The notes below the pieces were generated by a model, which saw only the letters and a program-made list of their open reading frames with translations, was not told where the DNA came from and made no database searches. From the NCBI RefSeq assembly GCF_050003625.1, contig NC_134397.1, positions 71,088,669 through 71,152,668 on the forward strand: 64,000 nucleotides of DNA, in the 5' to 3' direction. Each line of letters begins with the position of its first letter. Within the stretch, counting starts at the first letter, position 1. The DNA comes from Haematobia irritans. Its lineage: Eukaryota > Arthropoda > Insecta > Diptera > Muscidae. Below, in pieces: positions 10,836-22,191 of this stretch. The translations under genes were made by a program, and so were the position numbers.

Positions 10836-12462
10836 TAAATATTTTTATTATTTTAATCGGCTTATGACAAATTGGTACTGGATGGCGTTCGCGTACATTT
10901 CTTCTAATTTTAGCAAAGAGAAAAAAATCCATTTTTACTCCCTTGCAAGTTTACGTTTTACTGGATTTTATTTTACAATAAGTTGGTAAAATATCTCTTT
11001 ATGTTAAAGGGACTGTTCCTTCATTGTTTTATAGGAAATTTTTTGTAATCAAAAGACCTCACAAATGCAAGCGACTTTTTTCTATCATTACGCGACTTTT
11101 TTGTGCGACTTTTTTTGGTGACTCTTTCAAAATTTCCAACGGTAACACTGAACATGGCGTTTTAGGCTGCTCGCTTTTTTCTTGGTATTTTGTTGTTTTA
11201 ATTTAAGTTTCATTAAAGAACATCCATCCGTGATTTAATCACATTTTAATCGGTTGGAAAAAAAATTAAGCAAATTTTACATATCAAAGCATTAATGCAG
11301 TTTTCAATTTCTCCTGGTGTATCTAACTCAATTGGAGTTTATTAATTTTTATTTATTTTTTATTTTAAATAAATAATATTTTACATAGAAAAATCTTAAA
11401 ACTCCAATCTAAACTCTTTCTTAAGAAATGTTTTTCAGATATATACTAAAGGAAGGCATGGTTATAATGGAAGACATGTAACATTCAACAATATTTAGAT
11501 GTACGTGTGTGTAATCATGTGTGAATATGTGTATGTGTGTGTGTTTAAAATGATATGCAAATTGCACAAAACAAAAACGACATCCAGTAATAAGAACATT
11601 ATTGTATTTTCTTTTGTATTATTTATTGTTGATTTTGTAGTTCTTTTCATTTGTTTAGACGATCATTTTCTTTTTATAAAACAAAACACATACCTTGGCA
11701 CTGATATCCTTGTTTACCAATTCCCCTGTAAAGGCAAAAAATTTCCGTAGCTTGTATATATGTATGTAGGTAGGTAATATACTCAATAATATAGGATGAA
11801 AGTTAGATAGAGGCAGGAATGTGTGTGTGTGTGTGGGGGTGTTAGGTTATAGGCTAGTAGTGGCCATGAAGCTGATGATTGAGGATATTTGGATGGGATT
11901 TTTTTTTTTTGTTTTTGGATGTGGGAGCAATAATCTTGACTGTTTGATAGGTTTATTGTAATGTTATATAAAAATCGAATGAAGTAAAAAAAAAAAAAAA
12001 AACAAAAATAGTATATATTTCTGCGAGCACCACACAAGAGACTACGAAAAAGTCTTGGATTATGAAAGTAACTTAAAAATAAAAATACACCAGAATAGAA
12101 GAAAACATAGTCCTTACAAAACTAATTATTTCAAAGAATAAATGAACCTCCAAACCCCTTATAAGCATTAACAAATTACAAAATCATACAAAACTAGCAC
12201 TAAAACAATAGATCCTTTTCTTAGTCAAATAAAACCTTAACATATCCTAGAAACACACTTTAGTGATGTCCCCAGCAAAACAAGAAAGCAAAACAAAAAC
12301 AAAAAATAAAATAAAAATTATTTTATGTAAAAATTATTTTGTTAATAACTAAATGTAAAAAAAACCATAGGTAAATAATAAAGAAATCAGTTTGTGTGAA
12401 ATGATTGGAGAAAAGTCATGTAAAGGCAGATTTCAAACACAAAGACACATTTGTATGCATAC
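10836..12462. other. Intronic AT-rich sequence with microsatellites
   Basis: No exon recognised on either strand. Holds GT-rich stretches (11500-11540 and a (GT)n run near 11821-11836), a GGGGGT tract, poly-T near 11900 and poly-A near 11985. It lies just downstream, in gene sense, of kinase exon 4 and is taken as intron 4. Confidence 0.5.
11821..11836. repeat. (GT)n microsatellite
   Basis: A pure alternating GT run of eight dinucleotides followed by GGGGGTG. The reverse strand reads as (AC)n. Confidence 0.8.
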
Positions 12463-12536
12463 CAAATAAATTCTCGGCAATGTGAACAAAATGTTGGTTG
12501 TCGCAAAAACGTTGCCATAAACTTGTGGCCATTAAC
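12463..12536 (-). CDS. Pkc98E: Protein kinase C exon 4: start of C1A zinc finger
   Basis: This 74-nt exon encodes [20 protein letters not shown] followed by REFIW. It is the start of a C1 (phorbol ester/diacylglycerol-binding) zinc finger: His, then 12 residues, then Cys-x2-Cys, exactly the H-x12-C-x2-C opening of the family. C1 domains recruit the kinase to diacylglycerol-containing membrane. The acceptor is TTCTTTTCCAG and the donor GTATGC. The final tryptophan codon is split (TG|G), as expected if the next exon starts with the conserved Gly-rich segment. The His follows the pseudosubstrate of exon 3 directly, with no linker, as in other PKC-epsilon proteins. The remaining zinc ligands lie outside the window. 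Confidence 0.88.
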
Positions 12537-13700
12537 CTGGAAAAGAAGAATAAAAAATAATAAGTTAATAAAATCAGCCAAGATTAAGTAATTGATTCAT
12601 TAATGAAAGTTAAAAAATTGATCCAATAATTAAAATTAAAAATTTATCGATAAAAATATTATAAATATTTAATTTATTCAGTCAATTTTGGGAATGACAT
12701 TGATTAAACACCCAGAAAAAAGAGCTTACAAAAAACTGGTTTGAATCCCCAATTTATGATCCGGAATTTGGATCAGCTCCAATGAATTTTACATGAGTTT
12801 GTCATGGGACAGAAGTACTCCATTTGTGGATCTTTTGCATTGTTTTAGAAGTTGTGCCTTGGAAGTAAATTTGGATGAAGAAATTAAAAAAAATCTAAAA
12901 AACAAAAGCTTTTGCTCCAATTTCATTTATTTTTATCAGTATTTTTTGTTACACTTTTATTTTCTTCTTTTCTAATTTTTACAAATTGAAATACTTCTAC
13001 GATTCCACCAGGGGTCGAAGCTGGGTCTGTTGGCACCATAACTGAACGCTTTAGCACAATCAGCCAAAACGCCATTGAACACGATGATTGATGCATCGTC
13101 TATTCAAATGTTTGCGTTGTGAACTACATTGTAACTACTTCCTGAGATGATATTTATTATTATGAATGAAAAAATAAATAACGCTCTTTCAAATCTCACC
13201 AGAGGCATATCTTTTTAATCAAATATTTTTCTAAAAAAATGATTTTTATGTTATATATTTTCGGCATATATTTTTGTATAAATTTTATATTTTTTCTATC
13301 AATAATCAAAAACAAAAACTTATAGATACTAGGTTTGAAAATATTGATGGGGAATCCCGGGATACGCTTTAAAAATTAAATCACAGTGAAACCTCTGAAA
13401 GGTCTCACGGTCGCCTAAATTTTGTCTACATTTGGGAGGTGTCCACTTTTGAGAGGTTAGTTTTAATGTGTTAATATAGCAAACGTCGCCAGACAAGAGT
13501 CCACGTTTGGGAGGTGACCGGGTTTCAGAGTGTATGTTACATTGAATTTTACACTGAATTGTATTGATATAGTTTATAAATCAATGAATTAAGAACAATA
13601 CAACACTGAATTACAATTTTGTACTGACGAGAGGCCACCACGGTTGCCACAGTTGGTAGAATTCTAACAAAAATGGTAGATTATTTTACCTTTTTAGTTA
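12537..13700. other. Pkc intron 3, proximal part
   Basis: AT-rich, no further exon seen. At 13384-13533 there is a possible MITE: CAGTGAAACCTCTGAAAGGT at one end, GGGTTTCAGAGTGTA at the other, with GGGAGGTG/GAGAGGTT motifs between. The ends are only partly complementary, so this is tentative. Confidence 0.4.
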
Positions 13701-13701
13701 A

Positions 13702-15466
13702 TATACCCCCATAGGATGGGGGTATATTAACTTTGTCATTCCGTTTGTAACACATCGATATATTGCTCTAAGACCCCATAAAGTATATATATTCTGGGTC
13801 GTTGTGAAATTCTGAGTCGATCTAAGCATGTCCGTCCGTCCGTCTGTTGAAATCACGCTAACTTCCGAACGAAACAAGCTATCGACTTGAAACTTGGCAC
13901 AAGTAGTTGTTATTGATGTAGGTCGGATGGTATTGCAAATGGGCCATATCGGTCCACTTTTACGTATAACCCCCATATAAATGGACCCCCAAATTTGGCT
14001 TGCGATTGCTCGAAGAGAAGCAAATTTCATCCGATCCTGAAATTTGGTACATGGTGTTAGTATATGGTCTCTAACAACCATGCAAAAAATGGTCCATATC
14101 AGTCCACTTTTACGTATAGCCCCCATATAAACGGACCCCCAAATTTGGCTTGCGATTGCTCAGAGATGCAAATTTCATCCGATCCGGCTGAAATTTGGTA
14201 CATGATGTTAGTATATGGTCCCCAAAAACCATGCAAAAATTGGTCCATATCGGTCCACTTTTACGTATAGCCCCCATATAAACGGACCCCCTAATTTGGC
14301 TTGCGATTGCTCTAAGAGTAGCAAATTTCATCCGATCCGGCTGAAATTTGGTACAGGGTGTTAGTATATGGTCTCTAACAACCATGAAGAAATTGGTCCA
14401 TATCGGTCCATAATTACATATAGCCCCCATATAAACCGATCCCCCGATTTGGCTTGCGGAGCCTCTAAGAAAACCAATCCGGCTGAAATTTGGAACATGG
14501 TGTTGATATATGCTCTCTAATGACCATGCTAAAATTGGTCCACATCGGCTTATAATTATATATAGCCCCCATATAAACCGATCCCCAGATTTGAACTCCG
14601 GAGCCTCTTAGAGGAGCAAAAGTCATCCGATCCGATTGAAATTTGGTACGTGGTGTTAGTATATTGTCTCTAACAACCATGCCAAAATTGGTCCATATCG
14701 GTCCATACTTATATATAGCCACCATATAAGCCGATCCCCAGATTTGAACTCCGGAGCCTCTTAGAGGAGCAAAATTCATCCGATCCGGTTGAAATTTAGT
14801 ACATGGTGTCAGCATATGATATCGGTTCATAATCATGGTTGCCACTTGAGCCAAAAATAATCTACCAACATTTTATTTTTTTATAAAACATTGTCAAAAT
14901 GTTATTTCTATAGAAAATTATGTCAACATTTTATTTCTATAGAAACTTTTGTCAAAATTTTATTTGTATAGAAAATTTTGTCAAAATTTTATTTCTATAG
15001 AAAATTTTGTCAAAATTTTATTTCTATAGAAAATTTTGTCAAAATTTTATTTCTATAGAAAATTTTGTCAAAATTTTATTTCTATAGAAAATTTTGCCAA
15101 AATTTTATTTCTATAGAAAATTTTTTTCCAAATTTTATTTCTATAGAATTTTTTTTCCAAATTTTACTTCTATAGAAAATGTTGTCAACATTTTATTTTG
15201 TCAAAATTTTATTTCTATAGAAACTTTAAACTTAATTATATACGTATTTAATCGGCCTTTTTAAGTTTAATATATACCACGTATGGACTATGTGGTATAT
15301 ATTACGGTGTTAGGAAGTTTCAAGATAACTTGCCATCGGCAAGTGTTACCGCAACCCAAGTAATTCGATTGTGGATGACAGTCTTCAGTAGAAGTTTCGA
15401 CGCAATCCATGGTGGAGGGTACATAAGCTTCGGCCTGGCCGCACTTACGGCCGTATATACTTGTTT
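13702..15466 (-). repeat. Tandem-repeat element copy 4 (complete, reverse)
   Basis: Reverse-oriented full copy. In element sense it begins at 15466 with ACAAGTATATACGGCCGTAA and the hairpin GGCCAGGCCGAAGC. It carries a 29-bp array (about 15235-14870) and 153-bp units (about 14830-13980). It ends at the terminal block whose plus-strand form is TATACCCCCATAGGATGGGG near 13705. Several open frames of 106-142 codons occur in the units in the same frame as other copies; they reflect the 153-bp period, not a gene. Inserted in Pkc intron 3. Confidence 0.8.
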
Positions 15467-15730
15467 TTTTTTTTTTTTTTTTAATTTTGCAAATTATTCC
15501 CCTCCAACTAAGAGGTACTTCAAAAATTTTCTATAGAAAAACATTTAGACATTTTCTATATAAATAAAATTTTAACAGCATTTTCTGTAGAAAAAAAATT
15601 TTGACAAAATCTTCTATAGATATAAAATTTTGACAAAATTGTCTATAGAAAACATTTTGACAAAATTTTCTATAGTAAAAAAAAATTAACAAAATGTTCT
15701 ATAGAAATAAAATTTTGACAAAATTGTCTA

Positions 15731-16919
15731 AAGGGTGATACGGTCAAAATTTGGTCAATATAAACTTGACGTATTTCTTTAAATTTTGCATTTAAAAAAA
15801 CCAGAACACCCCTCATTTTGAAGGTGTGTGTGTGTGTAGAATGTTGCTCCTATTTTGATTTTGGAATTCACTCTTCAGTTGTCAAAATGCCGTCCAAGCA
15901 AGAAGAGCAGCGTATCAAAATTTTGTTCGCGCATCGCGAAAATCCGAGCTACTCGCACGCAAAGCTGGCAAAATCGCTAAAAGTTGCCAAATCAACCGTT
16001 ACAAATGTAATTAAAGTGTTTGGGAAACGTTTGTCGACAGCCAGGAAGTCTGGATCGGGGGGAAATCGAAAACCGGAAGCTCGTCTCAGCGGCAAAGAGA
16101 GTTGCCGGTAGTTTCAAGCGAAACCCTAACCTCTCTCCGAGATACCGCAAATAAGCTGGGTGTATCGTCTACAACCGTGCATCGAGCCAAAAAACGAGCC
16201 GGACTATCGACTTACAAGAAGGTAGTGACTCCAAATCGCGATGATAAACAAAAAACGACGGCCAAAGCGCGATCCCGGAGGCTATACACGACGATGCTGA
16301 CGAAGTTTGACTGCGTGGTAATGGATGACGAAACCTACGTCAAAGCCGACTACAAGCAGCTTCCGGGACAGGAGTTTTATACAGCAAAAGGAAGGGGAAA
16401 GATAGCAGATATTTTCAAGCACATAAAACTGTCAAAGTTCGCAAAGAAATATCTGGTTTGGCAAGCCATCTGTACCTGTAGCTTAAAAACAGCATTTTCA
16501 TAGCTTCCGGGACTGTCAACCAAGAAATTTACGTCAAAGAGTGTTTGAATAAACGTCTGTTGCCTTTCCTGAAGAAACACGGTTGTTCCGTACTGTTTTG
16601 GCCGGATTTGGCATCTTGCCATTACGGTAAAAAGGCCATGGAGTGGTACGCCGCCAACAACGTGCAGGTGGTTCCCAAGGACAAGAACCCTCCCAACACG
16701 CCAGAGCTCCGCCCAATTGAGAAATACTGGGCTATTGTCAAGTGGAACCTAAAGAAGACCAAAAAAACTGCTAAGGACGAGCAGCAGTTCAAGGCAAACT
16801 GGCTTTCTGCGGCGAAGAAGGTGGACAAGGTGGCTGTACAAAATCTGATGGCGGGTGTCAAGCGTGAGGCCCGGCAATTCGGATTTGGAAAAGCGAAAGC
16901 CTAACTGAATATAGAAATA
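15731..16919 (+). mobile_element. DD37E Tc1-like element, missing right terminal repeat
   Basis: The left end AAGGGTGATACGGTCAAAAT follows TA at 15729-15730, inside a 29-bp repeat unit. The right junction at 16920-16921 is again TA followed by the rest of that same repeat unit, so the target duplication looks intact. No AAGGGTGAT-type inverted end precedes it, however: the element stops within 20 bp of the transposase stop codon. The 3' end was therefore lost in a way that preserved the TA. Confidence 0.75.
15887..16904 (+). pseudogene. DD37E Tc1-like transposase, frameshifted
   Basis: The true ATG is at 15887 (MPSKQEEQRIKILFAH). The frame breaks near 16100, and a second break (stop at 16501-16503) is followed by a shift into the frame ending at 16904 (FGFGKAKA). 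The N-terminal helix-turn-helix (SYSHAKLAKSLKVAKSTVTN) and a second one (DTANKLGVSSTTVHRAKKRA) are visible. Catalytic residues survive across the breaks: VMDDETYV, LFWPDLASCHYG and ELRPIEKYW. With 37 residues between the second Asp and the Glu, this is the DD37E family known from mosquitoes and other insects. At least two frameshifts make it a pseudogene. Confidence 0.85.
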
Positions 16920-16950
16920 AACTTTTGACAAAATTTTCTATAGAAATAAA

Positions 16951-18044
16951 ATTTTGCAAACTAAGATTGTTTTGTTCGGTAGTTTTGTGGTGAAATTTTC
17001 TCCAATATTTGGTGGATAATTTTTGTCTTTTTTATTCACTTTTGCCATTCGTCGCCCTTGCCAGTTTCAAGGAATCACATCTGTTTTAATTTGGGTTGCC
17101 GGTCTGGGAGTAGTTAGACGAAGCAACTTAGTAATTGAACATTTTTTGTTAAAAACAGAGCAAGAATTAATAAAATGATACAAATTGTTTTAATTTTGTC
17201 GAACAAAATGCTAAATCCATTTTAGAAAAATTGCGAATTTCTGAGAATGTTTGAGGTCAATATTTTCAGAAAATTGTTAGAATGCATTAAAAGTCATATA
17301 AAAATTTTAAAAATTATTTCTGTGCCAAAATTTTACAAGATTTTTGAATTCACATTCAAAACATTGAATTCGACGTGGTGCAAATTCAGTGCAACGACTG
17401 TTGAAATGGTGGACATCCGTCCTATGACAAGCCCATGTTAAATTCATCGCTTCTGCGCCAATTTGGCACCACTTCCGGATCCAAAAAGAACATCTTCACT
17501 ACATTTTTGGCGACGCTTTTACTGGGATTCTTCACCCTATATAAATAGACCCCCTATTTGGGGCCTTGGGTTTCTATAAACCGTAGTTTTTATCCGATTT
17601 TCCTGAAATGTTTTGGTATATACCGATCTCCCTGTATAAATATTTTTATTTTTTCTATTAAATATCAAAAAAAAAAAAAAAAATAAATAAATAAATAAAT
17701 AAAAAATAATTTAATTTAATTTGCAAAATCTTCTCAAAAGTACTCCATGAAAGCGAAAAAGTCAAATGACACAGGTTCAAATTACAGGGAATAAATTTAA
17801 TTTTGTGTATAAGTATTTTTGTTTACTTTATTATAGATTTTCTATTATTATTATTTTTTTTTTTTTAATTTTTCAAAACTTACTTCGAGAACTTTACTAC
17901 TAAATGTAATACAGGGAAAAATTATATAAACGATTCTCAAAAGTAAAATTCTTGAATATTTAAGAGATCGTAGCGTTTACTTGCATCCCACTAAACTTCA
18001 AGTTCTTTGAATTTCAAAAAAATCCAATCCAGTTTCAAACTTAC
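16951..18044. other. Pkc intron 3, distal part
   Basis: No additional exon seen. It contains an AAATAAATAAATAAAT run near 17680-17700, several poly-A/T tracts and an otherwise unique AT-rich sequence. Confidence 0.45.
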
Positions 18045-18166
18045 CTGATGTACACGACGGCGCATAGCACCTCGACGACGATTGAAGCCAGCTCTTTCTT
18101 TGAATTCTTTGTTGGCGCCAGCGCCACAAACGGCATGCTCCACAACAGCGACATCTTTGGTTTGAT
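18045..18166 (-). CDS. Pkc98E: Protein kinase C exon 3: pseudosubstrate
   Basis: This 122-nt exon completes a split Asp codon (G|AT) and encodes DQTKDVAVVEHAVCGAGANK followed by EFKERAGFNRRRGAMRRRVHQ. The RRRGAMRRRVHQ core is the autoinhibitory pseudosubstrate of PKC-epsilon-type enzymes: an Arg-rich substrate mimic with Ala at the phosphoacceptor position. It occupies the active site until diacylglycerol binds the C1 domains. The acceptor is TGACTATTTCAG and the donor GGTAAGTTTG. The exon ends at a codon boundary, and the next visible exon continues with VNGHKF, the expected order. The segment QTKDVAVVEHAVCGAGAN between C2 and the pseudosubstrate is the variable linker. Confidence 0.92.
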
Positions 18167-18386
18167 CTGAAATAGTCAAGCGGAAATATTTGTTGTTAAA
18201 TTAAATGTTGCTAAAAGGACAATTGTTTCGATTTATCTAAAGAGATGGTTTTAAAAAAAAATAAAAAATAAACCCCTCCTATAAGTAAATTACTGCTGCC
18301 ATGGGAGCGTATACGTTTTAGCAAAATATAAAAAAAATCGTTCATACGCCACATAGGCTGAAGTTAACGCTTGAATGGCTAAAATA

Positions 18387-19692
18387 AAGGGTGATTCTTT
18401 TGAGGTTAGGATTTTCATGCATTAGTATTTGACAGATCACGTGGGATTTCAGACATGGTGTCAAAGAGAAAGATGCTCAGTATGCTTTGACATTTCATCA
18501 TGAATAGACTTACTAACGAGCAACGCTTGCAAATCATTGGATTTTATTACCAAAATCAGTGTTCGGTTCGAAATGTGTTTCGCGCTTTACGTCCGATTTA
18601 TGGTCTACATAATCGACCAAGTGAGCAAACAATTAATGCGATTGTGACCAAGTTTCGCACTCAGTTTACTTTATTGGACATTAAACCAACCACACGAATG
18701 CGTACAGTGCGTACAGAAGAGAATATTGCGTCTGTTTCTGAGAGTGTTGCTGAAGACCGTGAAATGTCGATTCGTCGCCGTTCGCAGCAATTGGGTTTGT
18801 GTTATTCGACCACATGGACGATTTTACGCAAAGATCTTGGTGTAAAACCGTATAAAATACAGCTCGTGCAAGAACTGAAGCCGAACGATCTGCCACAACG
18901 TCGAATTTTCAGTGAATGGGCCCTAGAAAAGTTGGCAGAAAATCCGCTTTTTTATCGACAAATTTTGTTCAGCGCTGAGGCTCATTTCTGGTTGAATGGC
19001 TACGTAAATAAGCAAAATTGCCGCATTTGGAGTGAAGAGCAACCAGAAGCCGTTCAAGAACTGCCCATGCATCCCGAAAAATGCACTGTTTGGTGTGGTT
19101 TGTACGCTGGTGGAATCATTGGACCGTATTTTTTCAAAGATGCTGTTGGACGCAACGTTACGGTGAATGGCGATCGCTATCGTTCGATGCTAACAAACTT
19201 TTTGTTGCCAAAAATGGAAGAACTGAACTTGGTTGACATGTGGTTTCAACAAGATGGCGCTACATGCCACACAGCTCGCGATTCTATGGCCATTTTGAGG
19301 GAAAACTTCGGAGAACAATTCATCTCAAGAAATGGACCGGTAAGTTGGCCACCAAGATCATGCGATTTGACGCCTTTAGACTATTTTTTGTGGGGCTACG
19401 TCAAGTCTAAAGTCTACAGAAATAAGCCAGCAACTATTCCAGCTTTGGAAGACAACATTTCCGAAGAAATTCGGGCTATTCCGGCCGAAATGCTCGAAAA
19501 AGTTGCCCAAAATTGGACTTTCCGAATGGACCACCTAAGACGCAGCCGCGGTCAACATTTAAATGAAATTATCATCAAAAAGTAAATGTCATGGACCAAT
19601 CTAACGTTTCAAATAAAGAACCGATGAGATTTTGCAAATTTTATGCGTTTTTTTTTTAAAAAAAGTTATCAAGCTCTTAACAAATCACCCTT
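18387..19692 (+). mobile_element. DD41D Tc1/mariner element, full length
   Basis: Flanked by TA (18385-18386, 19693-19694). Ends are AAGGGTGATTCTTTTGAGGT and the reverse complement of AAGGGTGATTTGTTAAGAGC. The length is 1306 bp. It lies in Pkc intron 2 in the opposite orientation to the kinase gene, only about 220 bp upstream (in gene sense) of exon 3. It is the only copy here with an intact N-terminal half. Confidence 0.92.
18500..19585 (+). CDS. DD41D transposase, full length but first catalytic Asp mutated
   Basis: A 361-codon uninterrupted frame from ATG 18500. Residues 1-60 (TNEQRLQIIGFYYQNQCSVR onward) form the first helix-turn-helix. A second sits around 75-115 (SIRRRSQQLGLCYSTTWTIL). 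The DDE/D domain follows: FSAEAHFW at 157-164, FQQDGATCH with Asp252, and TPLDYFLWG with Asp294, 41 residues apart. The two deletion copies read FSDEAHFW; here codon 159 (18974-18976) is GCT instead of GAT, an Asp-to-Ala change at the first catalytic position. It should therefore bind ends but be unable to cut. No frameshift or stop is present, so the change looks recent or selectively tolerated. Tc1/mariner proteins act as dimers on their terminal repeats, so a binding-competent catalytic mutant could be inhibitory (inference). Confidence 0.88.
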   Translation: MNRLTNEQRLQIIGFYYQNQCSVRNVFRALRPIYGLHNRPSEQTINAIVTKFRTQFTLLDIKPTTRMRTVRTEENIASVSESVAEDREMSIRRRSQQLGLCYSTTWTILRKDLGVKPYKIQLVQELKPNDLPQRRIFSEWALEKLAENPLFYRQILFSAEAHFWLNGYVNKQNCRIWSEEQPEAVQELPMHPEKCTVWCGLYAGGIIGPYFFKDAVGRNVTVNGDRYRSMLTNFLLPKMEELNLVDMWFQQDGATCHTARDSMAILRENFGEQFISRNGPVSWPPRSCDLTPLDYFLWGYVKSKVYRNKPATIPALEDNISEEIRAIPAEMLEKVAQNWTFRMDHLRRSRGQHLNEIIIKK

Positions 19693-19715
19693 TATTAGTC
19701 ATACGCAGTAGAGTA

Positions 19716-20974
19716 ACAGGTTGGATGATAAGTCCCCGGTCTGACACATAGATGGCGTCGCTAGTATTAAATGCATATTATTTTTATATAGTAGCAACCT
19801 TCAAATGATTCGTGTCAAAATTTGACGTCTGTAAGTCAATTAGTTTGTGAGATAGAGCGTCTTTTGTGAAGCAACTTTTGTTATTGTGAAAAAAATGAAA
19901 AAAAAGGAATTTCGTGTTTTGATAAAATACTGTTTTCTGAAGGGAAAAAATACGGTGGAAGCAAAAACTAGGCTTGATAATGAGTTTCCGGACTCTACCC
20001 CAGGGAAATCAACAATAATTGATTGGTATGCAAAATTCAAGCGTGGTGAAATGGGAACGGAGGACGGTGAACGCAGTGGACGCCCGAAAGAGGTGGTTAC
20101 CGACGAAAACATCAAAAAAATCCACAAATGATTTTGAATGACCGTAAAATGAAGTTGATCGAGATGGCAGAGGCCTTGAAGATATCAAAGGAACGTGTTC
20201 ATATCATTCATCAATAATTGGATATGGGGAAGCTCTGTGCAAAATGGGTGCCGCGCGAGCTCACATTTGACCAAAAACAGCAACGTGTTGATGCTTCTGA
20301 GCGGTGTTTGCAGTTGTTAACTCGTAATACACCCGAGTTTTTCCGTCCATATGTGACAATGGATGAAACATGGCTCCATCACTACACTCCTGAGTCCAAT
20401 CGACAGTCGGCTGAGTGGACAGCGACCGGTGAACCGTCTCCGATGCGTGGAAAGACTCAAAAGTCCGCTGGCAAAGTAATGGTCTCTGTTTTTTGGGATG
20501 CGCATGGAAAAATTTTTATCGACTATCTTGAGAAGTGAAAAACCACCAACAGTGACTATTATATGGCGTTATTGGAGCGTTTGAAGGTCGGAATCACGGC
20601 AAAACGGCCCCATATGAATAAGAAAAAAAGTGTTGTTCCACCAAGACAACACACTGTGCCACAAGTCATTGAAAACGATGGCAAAAATTGATGAATTGGG
20701 CTTCGAATTGCTTCCCCACCCACCGTATTCTCCAGATCTGGCCCCCAGCGACTTTTTCTTGTTCTCAGACCTCAAAATGAAGAGGTGATCGCCAAAACTG
20801 AGACCTATTTTGAGGCAAAACCGAAGGAGTACTACCAAAATGGTATCAAAAAATTGGAAGGTCGTTATAATCGTTGGATCGCTCTTGAAGGGAACTATGT
20901 TGAATAATAAAAACGAATTTTGACCAAAAAATGTGTTTTTCTTTGTTAGACCGGGGACTTATCAGCCAACCTGT
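19716..20974 (+). mobile_element. Himar1-type mariner, full length, inactive
   Basis: TA-flanked (19714-19715, 20975-20976). It starts ACAGGTTGGATGATAAGTCC and ends with the reverse complement of ACAGGTTGGCTGATAAGTCC. Its length, 1259 bp, is essentially that of Himar1. It sits 22 bp from the end of the DD41D element in Pkc intron 2, so two Tc1/mariner elements are nearly abutting. Confidence 0.9.
19895..20907 (+). pseudogene. Himar1-type mariner transposase, multiple lesions
   Basis: ATG 19895 starts MKKKEFRVLIKYCFLKGK. The frame is lost at IKKIHK near 20130, resumes around 20218 (MGKLCAKWVPRELTFDQKQQ), hits an in-frame stop after FIDYLEK at 20538, and shifts again near 20635, so the HQDNAPCH block is out of frame. 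The sequence is otherwise very close to the irritans-subfamily transposase: VTMDETWLHHY and PHPPYSPDLAPSDFFLF are readable when frames are followed separately. Family length is near 348 residues. Non-functional. Confidence 0.88.
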
Positions 20975-21089
20975 TACAGTAGTTCATTCTTACTATTTTT
21001 GGGAATCGTACGAAAATTTTCATTTGTTTTAGTTCATATTGAACTTATGTGTACGGTCATTGAACTTCATACTCACGTTTAGTTCATAA

Positions 21090-21735
21090 AATTTGAGGCT
21101 CCGCAAGCCAAATCTGGGGATCGGTTTATATGGAGGCTATATATAATTATGGACCGATGTGGACCAATTTTTGAATGGTTGTTAGAGACCATATACCAAC
21201 ACCATGTACAAAATCTCAGCAAGATCGGATGAAATTTGCTTCTCTTTGAGGCTTCGCAAGCCAAATCTGGGGATCGGTTTATATGGGGGCTATATATAAT
21301 TATGAACCGATGTGGACCAATTTTTGCATGGTTGTTAGAGACCCTATACCAACACCATGTTCCAAATTTCAGCCGGATCGAATGAAATATGCTTCTCTTA
21401 GAGGCTCCACAATCCAAATCTGTGGGTCCCTTTATATGGGGCTATACGTAAAAGTGGACCGATATGGCCCATTTGCAATACCATCCGACCTACATCAATA
21501 ACAACTGCTTGTGCCAAGTTTCAAGTCGATAGCTTGTTTCGTTCAGAAGTTAGCGTGAAATCAACAGACGGACGGACGGACGAACGGACGGACATGCTTA
21601 GATCGACTCAGAATTTCACCACGACCCAGAATATAACTATATACTTTATGGCGTCTGAGAGCAATATTTCGATGTGTCACAAACGGAATGACAAAGTTAA
21701 TATACCCCATCCTATGGTGGAGGGTATAATAAACA
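21090..21735 (+). repeat. Tandem-repeat element copy 6 (3' part only)
   Basis: Two to three 153-bp units, then the terminal block (CAATACCATCCGACCTACAT; a GGAC-rich run near 21570; the end GTGGAGGGTATA near 21727). The 5' hairpin end and the 29-bp array are missing. In Pkc intron 2, about 110 bp from the splice donor of exon 2. Confidence 0.8.
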
Positions 21736-21846
21736 AATTCAATATATTTAGGACAAAATGAATGGCATCAACCTACCATCTGAAAATTCCTATCAAGAAT
21801 CTAAAATGGAATAATAGAACAGTGCAAATTTTTTTTTGTTACTTAC

Positions 21847-22098
21847 CATTCTTATTTTTAAGTTCTATGATTACATGTATCTTTCCTTGAGGTTCTAGGT
21901 TTACCCATAAATCCGGCACATTACTTTCGTGTTGCAAAATATCTTCGAAGGGTATTATGCAATTTGCCACAAAGTCATCCGGTGGGAGGGCTGCATCGTG
22001 AAATACCGTTAAATTTATATTTTTCGCATTTGTTACATCGTGCACAAATTGTTCGTTCCAAACTGGGTCAAATGTTTTCTGACGTGTTGTTGAGCGAT
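21847..22098 (-). CDS. Pkc98E: Protein kinase C exon 2: rest of C2 domain
   Basis: This 252-nt exon encodes [20 protein letters not shown], then [20 protein letters not shown], then a closing [20 protein letters not shown]. It completes the N-terminal C2 domain begun in exon 1. The [10 protein letters not shown] block and the beta strands up to LEPQGKIHV are typical of novel PKC C2 domains, which do not bind calcium and instead target the enzyme to partner proteins and membrane. The acceptor is a long poly-T tract ending TTGCAG at 22099 and the donor is GGTAAGT at 21846. Entering and leaving phases both equal one base, in agreement with exons 1 and 3. A DD41D end fragment lies only about 95 bp upstream, next to the acceptor poly-T. 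Confidence 0.92.
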
Positions 22099-22191
22099 CT
22101 GCAAAAAAAAAATAAGAAAAAAATTTAAAAAAAATTTGACTATAGTTTTGATGCAAAAAATTAAAATTTAATCTAGCATGTAAAAACTTTA

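Larger units (their letters stand above)
15520..16950 (+). repeat. 29-bp tandem array interrupted by a DD37E element
   Basis: Degenerate 29-bp units (GACAAAATTTTCTATAGAAA) flank the DD37E element at 15731-16919 and resume after it at 16920-16950. The original target can be read as CTATAG, now CTA-element-TATAG. Confidence 0.75.

Noticed and set aside
1..12462. Further Pkc98E exons (rest of C1A, C1B, kinase)
   Set aside because: Looked for Cys-rich and kinase motifs on the minus strand; none seen, so they are placed outside the window.
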